32,306 nucleotides of DNA from Chloroflexota bacterium. Its GTDB lineage: Bacteria > Chloroflexota > Anaerolineae > Aggregatilineales > Phototrophicaceae. The position numbers were made by a program, and so were the translations under genes. The stretch lies in contig JAPOWG010000097.1 in NCBI GenBank assembly GCA_026707745.1, forward strand, positions 1-32,306. The letters run 5' to 3'. The notes under the pieces are model-generated. The model had not been told where the DNA came from and searched no databases. It saw only the letters and a program-made list of their open reading frames with translations. Shown in pieces: positions 1 through 7,883 of this stretch; positions within the stretch are counted from its first letter, which is position 1, and the number at the start of each line of letters is the position of its first letter.

Positions 1-229
1 CCAACATTTGCTCATAGGCGACCTGCGCCAACTCGCGGTTGCCGTAGCCAATGTTGACATTCCAGAGGCTGGCCATCGAATCAAGGATCTTGCGGCCGTC
101 AGTCGTGTACAGCCAGACGCCATCGCCCTTCTCCACCATGACGGCGTTCTCGGTCCGCGAGGGATGGTACATGGGATGCAATTGCTGCCTGTCTTGCTCG
201 ATCAAGGTTGTGTGGTTATAGGCCTTCAT
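1..229 (-). CDS. Class III aminotransferase, N-terminal part (runs off the window)
   Basis: Reading the minus strand from an ATG at 227-229 gives MKAYNHTTLIEQDRQQLHPM and continues open to the window edge (about 76 codons). The segments LHPMYHPSRTENAVMVEKG, DGVWLYTTDGRKILDSMAS and NVNIGYGNRELAQVAYEQM match the start of PLP-dependent class III (omega-type) aminotransferases, where a short helical lead is followed by the strand carrying 'G.....DG...lD..s...N.GhG'. The PLP lysine and the substrate-defining part lie outside the window, so the amine and keto-acid partners cannot be named. No strong Shine-Dalgarno sequence is visible, only a purine-rich stretch upstream. The gene lies downstream of the glycosyltransferase pair on the same strand with a 74-bp gap. 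Family assignment is firm; exact activity is unknown. Confidence 0.8.
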   Translation of the reverse strand, partial: MKAYNHTTLIEQDRQQLHPMYHPSRTENAVMVEKGDGVWLYTTDGRKILDSMASLWNVNIGYGNRELAQVAYEQML

Positions 230-303
230 CTCTGTTCGCTTTTCTCTCGCTTCTGTTTTGGCTCACAGCATACCGCAATTCGCCAGCGAATTCGATTGCC
301 ACA

Positions 304-1347
304 TCAGCGTCGCTTGAGGAAGTCCTTGAGAATTTGAGGCGTAGACCGGGCAAGCGCTTGGGTCAGGCGTCGCCGCAGCATTTGCAGGATTTGCGCCGGC
401 TGATCGGCGCGCATCACCAGCCAGCGTCCGCCTCGGTAAGTCCAGGAATCAAGCAGCGCCTCGATATCGTCCGTGGGGCGTATCTCGTAAGGGCTGTCCG
501 GCGCGCCGATATCACGCCACATTTGCAGCGCCCGCGGCGGATGTTCGCCCTGGTAACGATAAAGACAGCCGGGATAATCGTCGACGTTATGGGCGTGATA
601 GGGACGCTCCAGCGCCAGAAAGGCATGCTGCGCCCAATCCAAGGCCCCCTGCCGCCTCGCCCATTCGGCGCGGCTGTAATACTCGCATTTTTCCAGCACC
701 TGCTTGGGCAGCAGCAGGGAATAGTGATACATGCGAATACCGCGCCCCCGCAAGTCCGCCCCGCGAAGCCAGCGACCTGCGCGCAGGTCGCGGCCTTCCC
801 TGTCCACCACGGTCGGCGGACGATGCGTCAGGTAGCGATAACCCGGGCCCCACTTGAACAAGCGATGGTATTCGGCCGCGCCGCGCCGCAGATACCAGCT
901 ATCGACGTAATACCTGGGCGCGCCCCAAAAGGTGATCGTGTCAAAGGATACAGCGGTAATGCTCGGGTCGGTCTTTAAGATCTCCAGCACGGTTTCGATG
1001 TCCGCGGGTTGATAAAACTCGTCGACATCGACCTGCCAAAGATAGTCGCCGGTGGCGCGCTGGGCATAGGCTTGCGACATCTCGTCCTTTTCGCTCCAGA
1101 AACCGTCGCGGGTGACGATTTGCAGCTTGTTGTCGGGGTCTTCACGCGTTTTGAAGTCACGCAGGGTTTCGAGGGTGCTATCGCGCGAATGGCCGTCGGC
1201 GGTCGCGATATTGCGCGCGCCGGGCGTGGCGCCTTCGACCACGATTATTTCCCCCGCGTAGGGATAGATCGCGCGCAAGGTATAGCGGATGAATGGTTCG
1301 CCATTGAGTACGATGAGGCCAAAACTTATGTGTGGGATTCCGCTCAC
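304..1347 (-). CDS. Family 2 (GT-A) glycosyltransferase
   Basis: A 347-residue protein starting at a GTG (1345-1347) whose last two bases plus the next A form the stop of the upstream glycosyltransferase (GTGA overlap), so the two are translationally coupled. A longer open frame runs upstream, but it lies inside the other gene and lacks family similarity. The N-terminus (ISFGLIVLNGEPFIRYTLRA) is the first strand and helix of a GT-A nucleotide-sugar fold. GDYLWQVDVDEFYQPADI carries the DxD-type metal/nucleotide-sugar motif (DVDE). The C-terminal part is rich in Trp, Tyr and Arg, as in family-2 enzymes that act on surface polysaccharides. No membrane segment is obvious, so it is probably cytosolic or peripheral. 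Donor and acceptor sugars cannot be deduced. The paired GT4 enzyme suggests a shared surface-glycan or glycolipid pathway. Confidence 0.8.
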   Translation of the reverse strand: MSGIPHISFGLIVLNGEPFIRYTLRAIYPYAGEIIVVEGATPGARNIATADGHSRDSTLETLRDFKTREDPDNKLQIVTRDGFWSEKDEMSQAYAQRATGDYLWQVDVDEFYQPADIETVLEILKTDPSITAVSFDTITFWGAPRYYVDSWYLRRGAAEYHRLFKWGPGYRYLTHRPPTVVDREGRDLRAGRWLRGADLRGRGIRMYHYSLLLPKQVLEKCEYYSRAEWARRQGALDWAQHAFLALERPYHAHNVDDYPGCLYRYQGEHPPRALQMWRDIGAPDSPYEIRPTDDIEALLDSWTYRGGRWLVMRADQPAQILQMLRRRLTQALARSTPQILKDFLKRR

Positions 1348-2594
1348 GAGAGATCGCCAAGTATCGATTGATAGAGCCCGATAACCTGCTCGCTGATGCG
1401 ATGCGCCGCATATCGTTCCACCACTTGCTGATGGATACGTTCGGGCCACCATTCTTGCGCGAGCGACCATTCGATGCCGCGTCGCAGATCCGCGGCATCC
1501 GCCAATTGAGCGAGATATCCGTTCTCTTGATGCTGCAGCAAATCGCCGATACCGCCGGTAGCGAATGCGACGCAAGGGGTCCCGCAGGCCAGCGCTTCCA
1601 GCAGCGTGTTGGGCAAGTTATCCTGCAATGCCGGCAGTACAAAAACATCGCAGGCGGAATAGAGCAGGTTCAAGCTCACGTTGTCGCGCAGGTTGCCCGT
1701 TCTGTGGATGGGCAGATCAAGGTCTATTGGGTCTCCATTGTCCTCATTGTCCGCGCCGAAAATGACCAGTTCCAGGCTAGCGCTCTCCGCGAAGCCGCTC
1801 AATGCCTCGCGCAGGTATGCGAAGCCCTTGCGCGGATCGGCAGTGCCGTCAGCGGCCCCAAACAGCACCAGCTTCTTGTCCAGCGGCAAGTTGAAGGCAT
1901 ACCTCGCTTCGCGCCGGTCCAGCGGCTTGAAGGCGCGGGTATCAATGGGATTGGCGATGACCTCTATTCGCTTGTTCCGCAAGACAGCGCTTTGGCCGGC
2001 GCAGTCTGCCAGCCAGCGACTGGGGCAGACAATGGCAAGCGGGAGCCGCGCCCAGGCGATGCGCTTCTGTTTGTTGACCCGGGCGCTGATGTCATCGGGC
2101 CCTGGATCGCTCAGTTGCGGGCAGTTCCCGCAAGTTTCCAGGAAGCGCATACAGTCACCGGCATAGTGACATCCACCAGTAAAGGCCCACATATCGTGCA
2201 AGGTCCAGACCAGCGGCTTCTTGATTGAGGCGAGTTGCTGAATCGGCAAAAAGTTGTCGCCCAGCCAATGGGCATGCACGATGTCGGCGTCGAAGGCGTT
2301 GATCACGGAGGCGATCGCGTATCCGAACAGGTTCAAGCTCCAGTAAGCGCCGCCCGCTACGCGCGGATTCGACTCAAGCAGGCTAGCGTGACGGCGCGCC
2401 GCGACCTTTCGGCGCGCGCGCGCCCACAGGTTGAGCCGCGTCGCCAAGCGATGCACGCTCGGGTCCGCGCTGGTCTTGCGCCAGACCAGCATCTGCGCCT
2501 CGATGCCGGCATCCAGCAAAGCACGATGGGTACGATAGGCCGCGATACCCGCTCCGCCGATGCGGTCGGTCGCGGCAATTGTCAAAACTTTCAC
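1344..2594 (-). CDS. Family 4 (GT-B) glycosyltransferase
   Basis: A 416-residue protein with the classical GT-B layout. The N-terminal Rossmann domain opens with MKVLTIAATDRIGGAGIAAY (glycine loop at about residues 13-18). HAHWLGDNF (about 107-114) and TLHDMWAFTGGCHYAGDC (about 131-148) follow; the latter is characteristic of colanic-acid/WcaC-like GT4 enzymes. The C-terminal donor-binding domain has ADPRKGFAYL (about 252-260) and the E-x7-E-like segment DNLPNTLLEALACGTPCVAF (about 325-344). A retaining transfer from a nucleotide sugar is expected from the family. It is first in a minus-strand cluster with the GT2 gene (4-bp overlap) and probably the aminotransferase. The upstream 537 bp hold no convincing gene and may contain the promoter. 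Sugar specificity is not visible. Confidence 0.87.
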   Translation of the reverse strand: MKVLTIAATDRIGGAGIAAYRTHRALLDAGIEAQMLVWRKTSADPSVHRLATRLNLWARARRKVAARRHASLLESNPRVAGGAYWSLNLFGYAIASVINAFDADIVHAHWLGDNFLPIQQLASIKKPLVWTLHDMWAFTGGCHYAGDCMRFLETCGNCPQLSDPGPDDISARVNKQKRIAWARLPLAIVCPSRWLADCAGQSAVLRNKRIEVIANPIDTRAFKPLDRREARYAFNLPLDKKLVLFGAADGTADPRKGFAYLREALSGFAESASLELVIFGADNEDNGDPIDLDLPIHRTGNLRDNVSLNLLYSACDVFVLPALQDNLPNTLLEALACGTPCVAFATGGIGDLLQHQENGYLAQLADAADLRRGIEWSLAQEWWPERIHQQVVERYAAHRISEQVIGLYQSILGDLS

Positions 2595-3131
2595 CTGTTT
2601 TACCGTATGTCTCTCTCAATAGTCGATTATACACCTCAGCGCGGGAATGAATCAGCAAAGTCTGGGAATTCACCATAGCCGCTCGGCGCGTAATCGGAGA
2701 ATTTGGGCTACCGCGCTCACACAAAATAATAGACCTTCTCGTCGCATGAGCGACGCGGTTTATTAAAAAGAGGCACAGAAGTAGTTGCAGGTAAGTCATG
2801 CAACTCCAAAATAATAGTCGGCGGTAGGGGCGACCGACCCGCAGTGTCTACGCGCGGCGCCGGGTCGACCGCAAAACCTAGCCGGAACGGTGGGCGAGCC
2901 AAGGCTCGCCCCTACGGATTTCGACTTTGATGGCGCCGGAAAATACCACTCTGTGGGTTTTTCTCTGTGCCCTCAGCAAAAGCAATAAAGTAATGCAAAT
3001 TCTCAAAAAAGTAACGAATTGTAAGGCTTGTCCGCTACTGAAAATCATACACATAGATAATGAAACAGTACCAAAACCCTCCCTCTATTTCTGGGAAAAA
3101 GTGTCCAGTTTTATAGACCACTACACTCTTT
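2595..3131. other. Gene-poor intergenic region
   Basis: No convincing gene. The stretch holds an 11-bp direct repeat CAAAATAATAG (2722-2732 and 2807-2817), a perfect 6-bp hairpin with an ATGA loop at 2740-2755, another 6-bp hairpin at 2784-2804, and the palindromic element at 2824-2915 listed separately. After about 2925 the sequence becomes visibly AT-richer. A 71-codon open frame there has no recognisable motif and overlaps the start of the WD40 ORF, so it is not called. Confidence 0.6.
2824..2915. repeat. MITE-like palindromic element with 9-bp terminal inverted repeats
   Basis: A 92-bp element begins with GTAGGGGCG and ends with its exact reverse complement CGCCCCTAC. Inside are two hairpins. 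The first has arms of about 12 bp (2830-2841 with 2861-2872, two mismatches). The second is a perfect 9-bp stem, GGGCGAGCC-AA-GGCTCGCCC (2892-2911). The same architecture (GTAGGGGCG, hairpin, spacer, GGGCGAGC-AAG-GCTCGCCC) recurs at 32083-32147. It encodes nothing and looks like a non-autonomous interspersed repeat. The transposase that would move it, if any, is not in the window. Confidence 0.7.
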
Positions 3132-4040
3132 ATGTTACGTGATGAACATTATCGTACTGAAAAGCCTGGGCAAAAAGAACTTGTGGTTTGGCAAGTAGCG
3201 GAAGACCTAAAATACGGAGAATATGTGATTGGACAGACGATAACAGTAGATGACTTCACTCATTTGGGGGTTACGTCAGATAAGGTCATCGCCGGGACGG
3301 ATGCCGGCAGGTTACCCTTTTGGAAGCTAAGAGGCATCTGGGATCGGCTGGGGGAAACCTTCCTTTATGAGATCCCGGTGAGTGACGGGGCGATCAGCGA
3401 GCTCTTGCTCCATCCTTCTCAGGAGTGGTTGTTGGTGGTCCTGGATTCCACGAGGCTGTTCCGATTTGATTTGGGGTTGCTTGGAGCCTCCGAAATTGAA
3501 CTTAGGACGGACGACAACCGAATATTTCATGCTTGGGCTTTTTCGGATGATGGCCTTTTGTTGGCCGCCGCCGGAAGCGGGTCCATTCAAATCTGGGAAA
3601 CGGATGCCTGGGAAGCCTGGCAGCCTCGTCCGCTGTCCGGGGAGTCGGTAGCCGGTCTCATGTTCACCGATGATGATTCCCAGTTGATCGTCTTGGCGGA
3701 GACCTTAATACATCGCTGGTCGCTTTCGGAGAAAGACCTGGGTTCTGTGCGGGTCTTGCCTTCTCATCCCAGCAAGCGCCCATGTCTTATCGAAGCGGGC
3801 GATATCAGCTCAGATGGCAGCTTGCTGATGTCGATCGACAGTTGCTACCAAACCCGGGCTTGGGATTTGGAGGCGGATGAAGAATTGTTTCTCCCTCAAT
3901 TGCATTTTGCGGAAGATCATCGTGTCGGGCAGGTGGCTCAGTTCAGTCCAGTTGGACGTTATATTGCCACTGGCCAGCGTTATTTCAGGGCTCTATCTAT
4001 CGTCGACGAATTGGTATGTCACGGCAGAGTATATCGCTGA
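3132..4040 (+). CDS. WD40-like beta-propeller protein, possibly a gene remnant
   Basis: A 302-residue ORF in which about seven segments resemble the ends of WD40 blades, for example KELVVWQV, GRLPFWKL, GSIQIWETD, TLIHRWSLS and YQTRAWDLE. Each is preceded by a hydrophobic strand such as DGLLLAAAG or DGSLLMSID. Proteins of this family form beta-propeller scaffolds. The ORF opens in the middle of a blade just after an in-frame stop (3114-3116), has no clear Shine-Dalgarno sequence, and ends shortly after the last blade. It therefore looks truncated at the 5' end, possibly the remains of a larger NACHT/TPR-WD40 type protein. The surrounding bases are AT-richer than the flanking genes. No signal peptide or partner gene is visible. 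It could be an expressed small propeller or a pseudogene; I lean to a remnant. Confidence 0.5.
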   Translation: MLRDEHYRTEKPGQKELVVWQVAEDLKYGEYVIGQTITVDDFTHLGVTSDKVIAGTDAGRLPFWKLRGIWDRLGETFLYEIPVSDGAISELLLHPSQEWLLVVLDSTRLFRFDLGLLGASEIELRTDDNRIFHAWAFSDDGLLLAAAGSGSIQIWETDAWEAWQPRPLSGESVAGLMFTDDDSQLIVLAETLIHRWSLSEKDLGSVRVLPSHPSKRPCLIEAGDISSDGSLLMSIDSCYQTRAWDLEADEELFLPQLHFAEDHRVGQVAQFSPVGRYIATGQRYFRALSIVDELVCHGRVYR

Positions 4041-4268
4041 GGAGTATGCGGGAGAAAAGACAGGATGGCGACAAATATGTCCACTTCTATTGACCGGCGT
4101 CGGTACAAGCGGATCCGTTAAGAAACGGCCCTTATCGAGATGAAACAGATGGCTTCACCTAACCAACCCACGAATCACCATCAATCCACATCAAGACGCG
4201 ATAGCTTGACGGGCAGCTTTCCGCTACACTAGGCGGCGTTGATTCACAGCAACAGCAAGAGCGTAACA
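4041..4268. other. Short intergenic region upstream of lutA
   Basis: 228 bp with no gene. A TTGACG box at 4206-4211 and TACACT at 4225-4230 resemble promoter hexamers, but the 13-bp spacing is too short for a confident call. A small hairpin CCGTT-AAGA-AACGG lies shortly before position 4135. Confidence 0.3.
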
Positions 4269-5048
4269 ATGGCATTACCCGAACGCATATCACCGGTTGG
4301 CAAACGCGTATCGCTCTTTGTCACCTGCATTGTCGATATGATCTACCCGGGGACCGGCATGTCTGCCGTCGACATCCTGGAGCATGTCGGCGTGACAGTG
4401 GACTTCCCCATGGCGCAGACCTGCTGCGGACAGCCAGCCTTCAACTCCGGCTATCGAGACGAGGCTCGCACAGTCGCGGTGCATTTTTTCAAGGCCTTCA
4501 AGGATGCCGAGGTCATCGTCACGCCCTCCGGCTCCTGCGCTACTATGGTGCGGCATGAGTATCCGCATTTGTTCACGCTGGACGATGGCGAGCTCTATGA
4601 ACAGGCGCGGCGCATGGCGGCGATAACCTGGGAATTTAGCGAGTTCCTGGTTGAGGGCTTGGGCATTGTCGATCTGCAGTTGCAACTACCCGAAAAAGAG
4701 ACCTTCGCAATGCACGATGCTTGCCACGGTTTGCGCGGCTTGGGCTTGGGAAAGGCGTCGCGGGAATTGATCGCGAATCTGGGCAATGCCGAACTGGTCG
4801 AGCTCAACGAATGTGAAGTTTGTTGTGGATTCGGCGGCTTGTTCAGCGTCAAGATGGCGGATATCAGCAACGCGATGTTGAAGAACAAAGTCGCTAATAT
4901 CAACGACTCGGCGGCGGATTCCATTGTCACCGGCGATGTCAGTTGTTTGACCCAGATGAACGGCGGCTTGTCGCGGGACAAGTCCCGCAAGCGGGTGCTT
5001 CATCTGGCGGACGTTTTGGCAAAGGGGCTTGGTGGAGGACGCGCATGA
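4269..5048 (+). CDS. lutA: L-lactate utilisation protein LutA (CCG-domain Fe-S oxidoreductase subunit)
   Basis: A 259-residue protein with two cysteine-rich CCG domains. The first contains FVTCIVDMIYPG (C20), AQTCCGQPAFNSGY (C52-C53) and PSGSCATMVRHEYP (C90). The second contains HDACHGLRGLGLG (C152), CEVCCGFGGLFSVK (C182, C185-C186) and GDVSCLTQMNGG (C226). This is the LutA/YkgE pattern, and the length fits LutA rather than the longer GlcF, which has extra ferredoxin domains. With LutB and LutC it forms the cytoplasmic flavin-independent L-lactate dehydrogenase that makes pyruvate. I chose the ATG at 4269. A TTG 30 bp upstream is in frame but adds residues outside the family alignment. The end overlaps lutB by 4 bp (ATGA), marking an operon. 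Confidence 0.93.
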   Translation: MALPERISPVGKRVSLFVTCIVDMIYPGTGMSAVDILEHVGVTVDFPMAQTCCGQPAFNSGYRDEARTVAVHFFKAFKDAEVIVTPSGSCATMVRHEYPHLFTLDDGELYEQARRMAAITWEFSEFLVEGLGIVDLQLQLPEKETFAMHDACHGLRGLGLGKASRELIANLGNAELVELNECEVCCGFGGLFSVKMADISNAMLKNKVANINDSAADSIVTGDVSCLTQMNGGLSRDKSRKRVLHLADVLAKGLGGGRA

Positions 5049-6454
5049 CGATGGGGGTCGAATCCAACAACTTCATCGCCCTGGCCGATGTCGCCTTGCA
5101 TAATGACGACTTGCAGCATGCGATCGGCGAAGGCACACGCACGGCGTACTACAAACGTCTTGATACGATGTTTGCCCATAGCAACGAACACGGCGAATTC
5201 ATACGGCAGCAAGCGGCCGAAGCCAAACGGCGGGCCTTGCGCCAGTTGCCGGATCTGCTGGAAAAAGCCGAGCGCAATCTCAAGAAAAATGGATTCCAGG
5301 TAGAGTGGGCGGTTGATGCCGCGCGGGCCAATCAATTGGTGCTGGACATCGCGCGTCGCCACGGCGCACGGACCGTGACCAAGGCCAAGAGCATGCTCAG
5401 CGAAGAGTTGGGCACCAACCACGCCATGGAAGCGGCCGGACTGCGCGTGGTTGAAACTGACCTGGGCGAATACATCATCCAACTCGCGAATGAAACACCG
5501 AGCCATATCGTCGGCCCGGTCATGCACAAAACCAAGGCGGAAATCCGCGATGTCTTCGTGGATGAGCTCGGCATGGAGCCGACTGACGATGCCGAGGAAA
5601 TGGTGGCCTTCGCGCGGGGGATGCTGCGCGAAGATTTCCTCAGCGCCGATATGGGTATTTCCGGCGGCAACTTCCTGATCGCGGAAACTGGATCCATCGG
5701 CTTGGTGATGAACGAGGGCAACGGCCGCATGTGCACCTCGCTGCCACGCGTGCATGTCGCGCTGGTGGGTATCGAAAAGCTGGTGGACACGGTCGAGGAT
5801 TACGCGACCCTGACACAAGTGCTGCCTTCCAGCTCCACCGGGCAGAAGATGACAGTTTATACCAATATCATCAACGGGCCGCGGCGGGATGATGAAGATG
5901 ACGGCCCAGAGCATGCTTATGTCATCTTGGTGGACAATGGCCGCAGTGATATCTACGCCACAAAGTATGCCGAAGTGCTATCCTGTATTCGCTGTGGGGC
6001 CTGTCAAAACGCCTGCCCGGTTTACCGCACCATGGGTGGCCACGCTTACGGCTGGGTCTATGGGGGTCCCATCGGCGCGGTCTTGACGCCGCTATTCGTC
6101 GGTTTGGAAAATGCGACGCCGCTTCCCCACGCCAGCAGTCTTTGCGGCAGTTGCAAGCAAGTGTGCCCGGTCGATATCGACCTGCCGCGCATGCTGCTCG
6201 ATCTACGCTGGGACCTGGTGCAAGGGGGCGAGAGCGACGGCCGCTGGGATATAGCGATGAAGATGTGGGCCATCGGCATGACGTCGCCGACGCGCTTCAA
6301 TTTGGGCGGCGTGGCGGCGCGGGTCGGCCAACATATCATGGGTGAGTACATGCCCGGCGTCCTGGGTAACTGGACGAAGCACCGTGATTTTCCCGAGTTT
6401 GCCAGCAAGCCCTTTCGCCAACTATGGAAGGAACGCAAACGTGGACGCGCGTGA
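5045..6454 (+). CDS. lutB: L-lactate utilisation protein LutB (LUD domain plus iron-sulfur domain)
   Basis: A 469-residue protein of the size expected for LutB/YkgF. Residues about 60-290 form the LUD domain (GARTVTKAKSMLSEELG, ETDLGEYIIQL, GISGGNFLIAETGSIGLV, LPRVHVALVGIEKLV). Next comes a ferredoxin-like domain with C314-C317-C320-C324 in CIRCGACQNACP and C367-C370-C374 in LCGSCKQVCPVDIDLP, which should bind [4Fe-4S] clusters. It would pass electrons from lactate oxidation in the Lut complex. The start is the ATG overlapping the lutA stop; a longer frame reaching back to 4943 lies inside lutA. The gene overlaps lutC by 14 bp. No regulator (LutR/LldR) or lactate permease is adjacent. Confidence 0.95.
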   Translation: MTMGVESNNFIALADVALHNDDLQHAIGEGTRTAYYKRLDTMFAHSNEHGEFIRQQAAEAKRRALRQLPDLLEKAERNLKKNGFQVEWAVDAARANQLVLDIARRHGARTVTKAKSMLSEELGTNHAMEAAGLRVVETDLGEYIIQLANETPSHIVGPVMHKTKAEIRDVFVDELGMEPTDDAEEMVAFARGMLREDFLSADMGISGGNFLIAETGSIGLVMNEGNGRMCTSLPRVHVALVGIEKLVDTVEDYATLTQVLPSSSTGQKMTVYTNIINGPRRDDEDDGPEHAYVILVDNGRSDIYATKYAEVLSCIRCGACQNACPVYRTMGGHAYGWVYGGPIGAVLTPLFVGLENATPLPHASSLCGSCKQVCPVDIDLPRMLLDLRWDLVQGGESDGRWDIAMKMWAIGMTSPTRFNLGGVAARVGQHIMGEYMPGVLGNWTKHRDFPEFASKPFRQLWKERKRGRA

Positions 6455-7079
6455 ACGGATACTAAGCAAGCTGCGGGCTACGCAGCAGCCCTTCGCCGAT
6501 GTGCCGCCGATTGAAGACCGTCGACCTATGATCCCGATGGAAGATCTGTCGCCGGCTGAGACGTTGCGAAGATTCATATCCGAGGCGGAAGCGCTGGGCT
6601 GCTGCGTGTATCAGGTGACGACTAATGAAGCGATCGAACAGATCATGGAGTTGCTCGACGGCGACAAGACAGTCTTGTGTTGGGACGAGGCGGAGTTGCC
6701 CATGGACGGCTTGCACGGCATGTTGCGGTCGCTGGGCGTGGCGGTCGGCCGACATAACGACGGCGATGCGCGCGTGGGCATTAGCGGCGTTACCGCCGCG
6801 CTGGCGGCTACCGGCAGCTTGATCGTCGAGAGTGGGGCGGGGCGCTATCGCAGCACATCGCTTTTGCCGGATGTCCATATCGCGCTGATGCGCGCGGAGC
6901 AAATCCTGCCCGATTTGGAAAGCTGGCAAGAGGCGCAGCGGCGGGAGGGTTACCCGGCTTTCACGCATGCCAGCAATACCACGGTGATTTCTGGTCCCAG
7001 CAAGACAGCCGATATCGCGCATCAGTTGGTCAAAGGGGCGCATGGCCCGCGCGAAGTGCATGTGATGATACTGAACTAG
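6441..7079 (+). CDS. lutC: L-lactate utilisation protein LutC (LUD domain)
   Basis: A 212-residue LUD-domain protein starting at a GTG (6441-6443). A purine-rich GGAAGGAA sequence lies 8-15 bases upstream, inside the end of lutB. Family hallmarks are GISGVTAALAATGSLIVESG (about 113-132), LLPDVHIALMRAEQIL (about 141-156) and the C-terminal VISGPSKTADIAHQLVKGAHGP followed by VHVMIL. LutC is the third subunit of the lactate-oxidising complex and is required together with A and B. The open frame extends further upstream, but that part is a second-frame reading of lutB. The intact A-B-C order with overlaps predicts co-translation and equimolar subunits. Confidence 0.93.
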   Translation: MDARERILSKLRATQQPFADVPPIEDRRPMIPMEDLSPAETLRRFISEAEALGCCVYQVTTNEAIEQIMELLDGDKTVLCWDEAELPMDGLHGMLRSLGVAVGRHNDGDARVGISGVTAALAATGSLIVESGAGRYRSTSLLPDVHIALMRAEQILPDLESWQEAQRREGYPAFTHASNTTVISGPSKTADIAHQLVKGAHGPREVHVMILN

Positions 7080-7107
7080 TTGCGACGACGGGCGCAACAG
7101 ACTTCAT

Positions 7108-7134
7108 TTGACATAGAGCAACCAGTTGGATTAT
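7108..7134 (+). promoter_or_regulatory. Candidate promoter for the toxin-antitoxin pair
   Basis: A consensus TTGACA (7108-7113) is followed after 15 bases by GATTAT (7129-7134), or after 16 by ATTATG, about 25 bases before the antitoxin ATG. The spacing is slightly short, so this is a candidate only. A transcript starting just downstream would have a very short leader containing the strong Shine-Dalgarno sequence at 7143-7150. Confidence 0.4.
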
Positions 7135-7158
7135 GTTTGGGCGGAGGAGGAGCGCCGT

Positions 7159-7419
7159 ATGATTATCGATATTCCAGATGACATTGCCCTACGTTTAGAG
7201 GAATTGGCTGAAGCTAAAGGCTCTACGATAGAGGAGTTGCTGCGAACCTGGTTGGACGGGCAAAAGCCGAAAAAGCCTCAACTAACCATGCAGGATTTGG
7301 CGCGCAACGCGCGCAAAGCGGGATTAAAGTCTGATAAGCCGGTGGATACTTCTGAACGCAGTCGAGAGATTCTCAATGCCGAATTTGCTGACTGGATAGA
7401 CAGACGCATACGTGAATGA
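7159..7419 (+). CDS. VapB-like antitoxin
   Basis: An 86-residue acidic/basic protein beginning MIIDIPDDIALRLEELAEAK. One beta strand is followed by two helices (STIEELLRTWLDG), as in ribbon-helix-helix DNA-binding antitoxins. The C-terminal half is charged, consistent with a flexible toxin-binding tail. The ATG is chosen because GGAGGAGG lies 8-15 bases upstream; an earlier TTG (7126) lacks this. The stop overlaps the toxin start by 4 bp (ATGA), the usual arrangement for antitoxin-first operons, so autorepression through the upstream promoter is likely. The RHH fold is inferred from sequence pattern only. Confidence 0.78.
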   Translation: MIIDIPDDIALRLEELAEAKGSTIEELLRTWLDGQKPKKPQLTMQDLARNARKAGLKSDKPVDTSERSREILNAEFADWIDRRIRE

Positions 7420-7832
7420 CACTCATAGCCGATACCAGTTTCTTGTACGCACTCTACAACGAAAATGATATACGACATCAGGATGCAGATCGCTTTGCTT
7501 CAACGACTACAAGAGCGATGCTGATACCTTGTGTTGCTCTTCCTGAACTGACTTATTTGTTCATTAGGGATGTTGGCTATAGAGGGGTTGAGTCGTTTTT
7601 TGCTCACTTCAAAGATATGAGTCCGCAACTTGTGCCGATTGTGCCGGCAGACGTGTATAAGATTCACGAAATCACAGAAATGTATGCCAGCGCGGAATTC
7701 GACATTGTGGATTGCTGCATCATGGCGCTGGCGGAACGTTTACAGATCACACGGATAGCGACCCTTGACCGACGCGACTTTAGTATTTTCCGTCCTCGAC
7801 ATTGTGATTTCCTCGAGTTGCTGCCGCAATAG
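7416..7832 (+). CDS. PIN-domain ribonuclease toxin (VapC-like)
   Basis: A 138-residue PIN domain. The expected acidic metal ligands are present: D6 in LIADTSFLYAL, E44 in ALPELTYLF, D96 and D99 in EFDIVDCCIMALAE, and D118 in IATLDRRDFSIFRP. VapC toxins are Mg-dependent endoribonucleases that cut tRNA or rRNA and slow growth when the antitoxin is degraded. It follows the antitoxin with a 4-bp overlap. It ends 51 bp before the convergent isomerase gene. The catalytic set appears complete, so the toxin is probably active. Its RNA target cannot be told from sequence. Confidence 0.9.
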   Translation: MTLIADTSFLYALYNENDIRHQDADRFASTTTRAMLIPCVALPELTYLFIRDVGYRGVESFFAHFKDMSPQLVPIVPADVYKIHEITEMYASAEFDIVDCCIMALAERLQITRIATLDRRDFSIFRPRHCDFLELLPQ

Positions 7833-7883
7833 CAGAGCCGCTTTTGAAATCTGTTCGCGGGACATACAACCGCCGGTCCGCTA

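Noticed and set aside
1348..1575. Extended N-terminus of the family-2 glycosyltransferase
   Set aside because: This part lies inside the family-4 gene, is Arg-rich and lacks GT-A features. The GTG overlapping the stop gives the normal N-terminus.
2927..3142. 71-codon open frame in the AT-rich stretch
   Set aside because: No family similarity, no ribosome-binding site, and it overlaps the WD40 ORF start.
4206..4230. Possible promoter upstream of lutA (TTGACG and TACACT)
   Set aside because: The 13-bp spacing is too short for a sigma-70 promoter and both boxes deviate from consensus.
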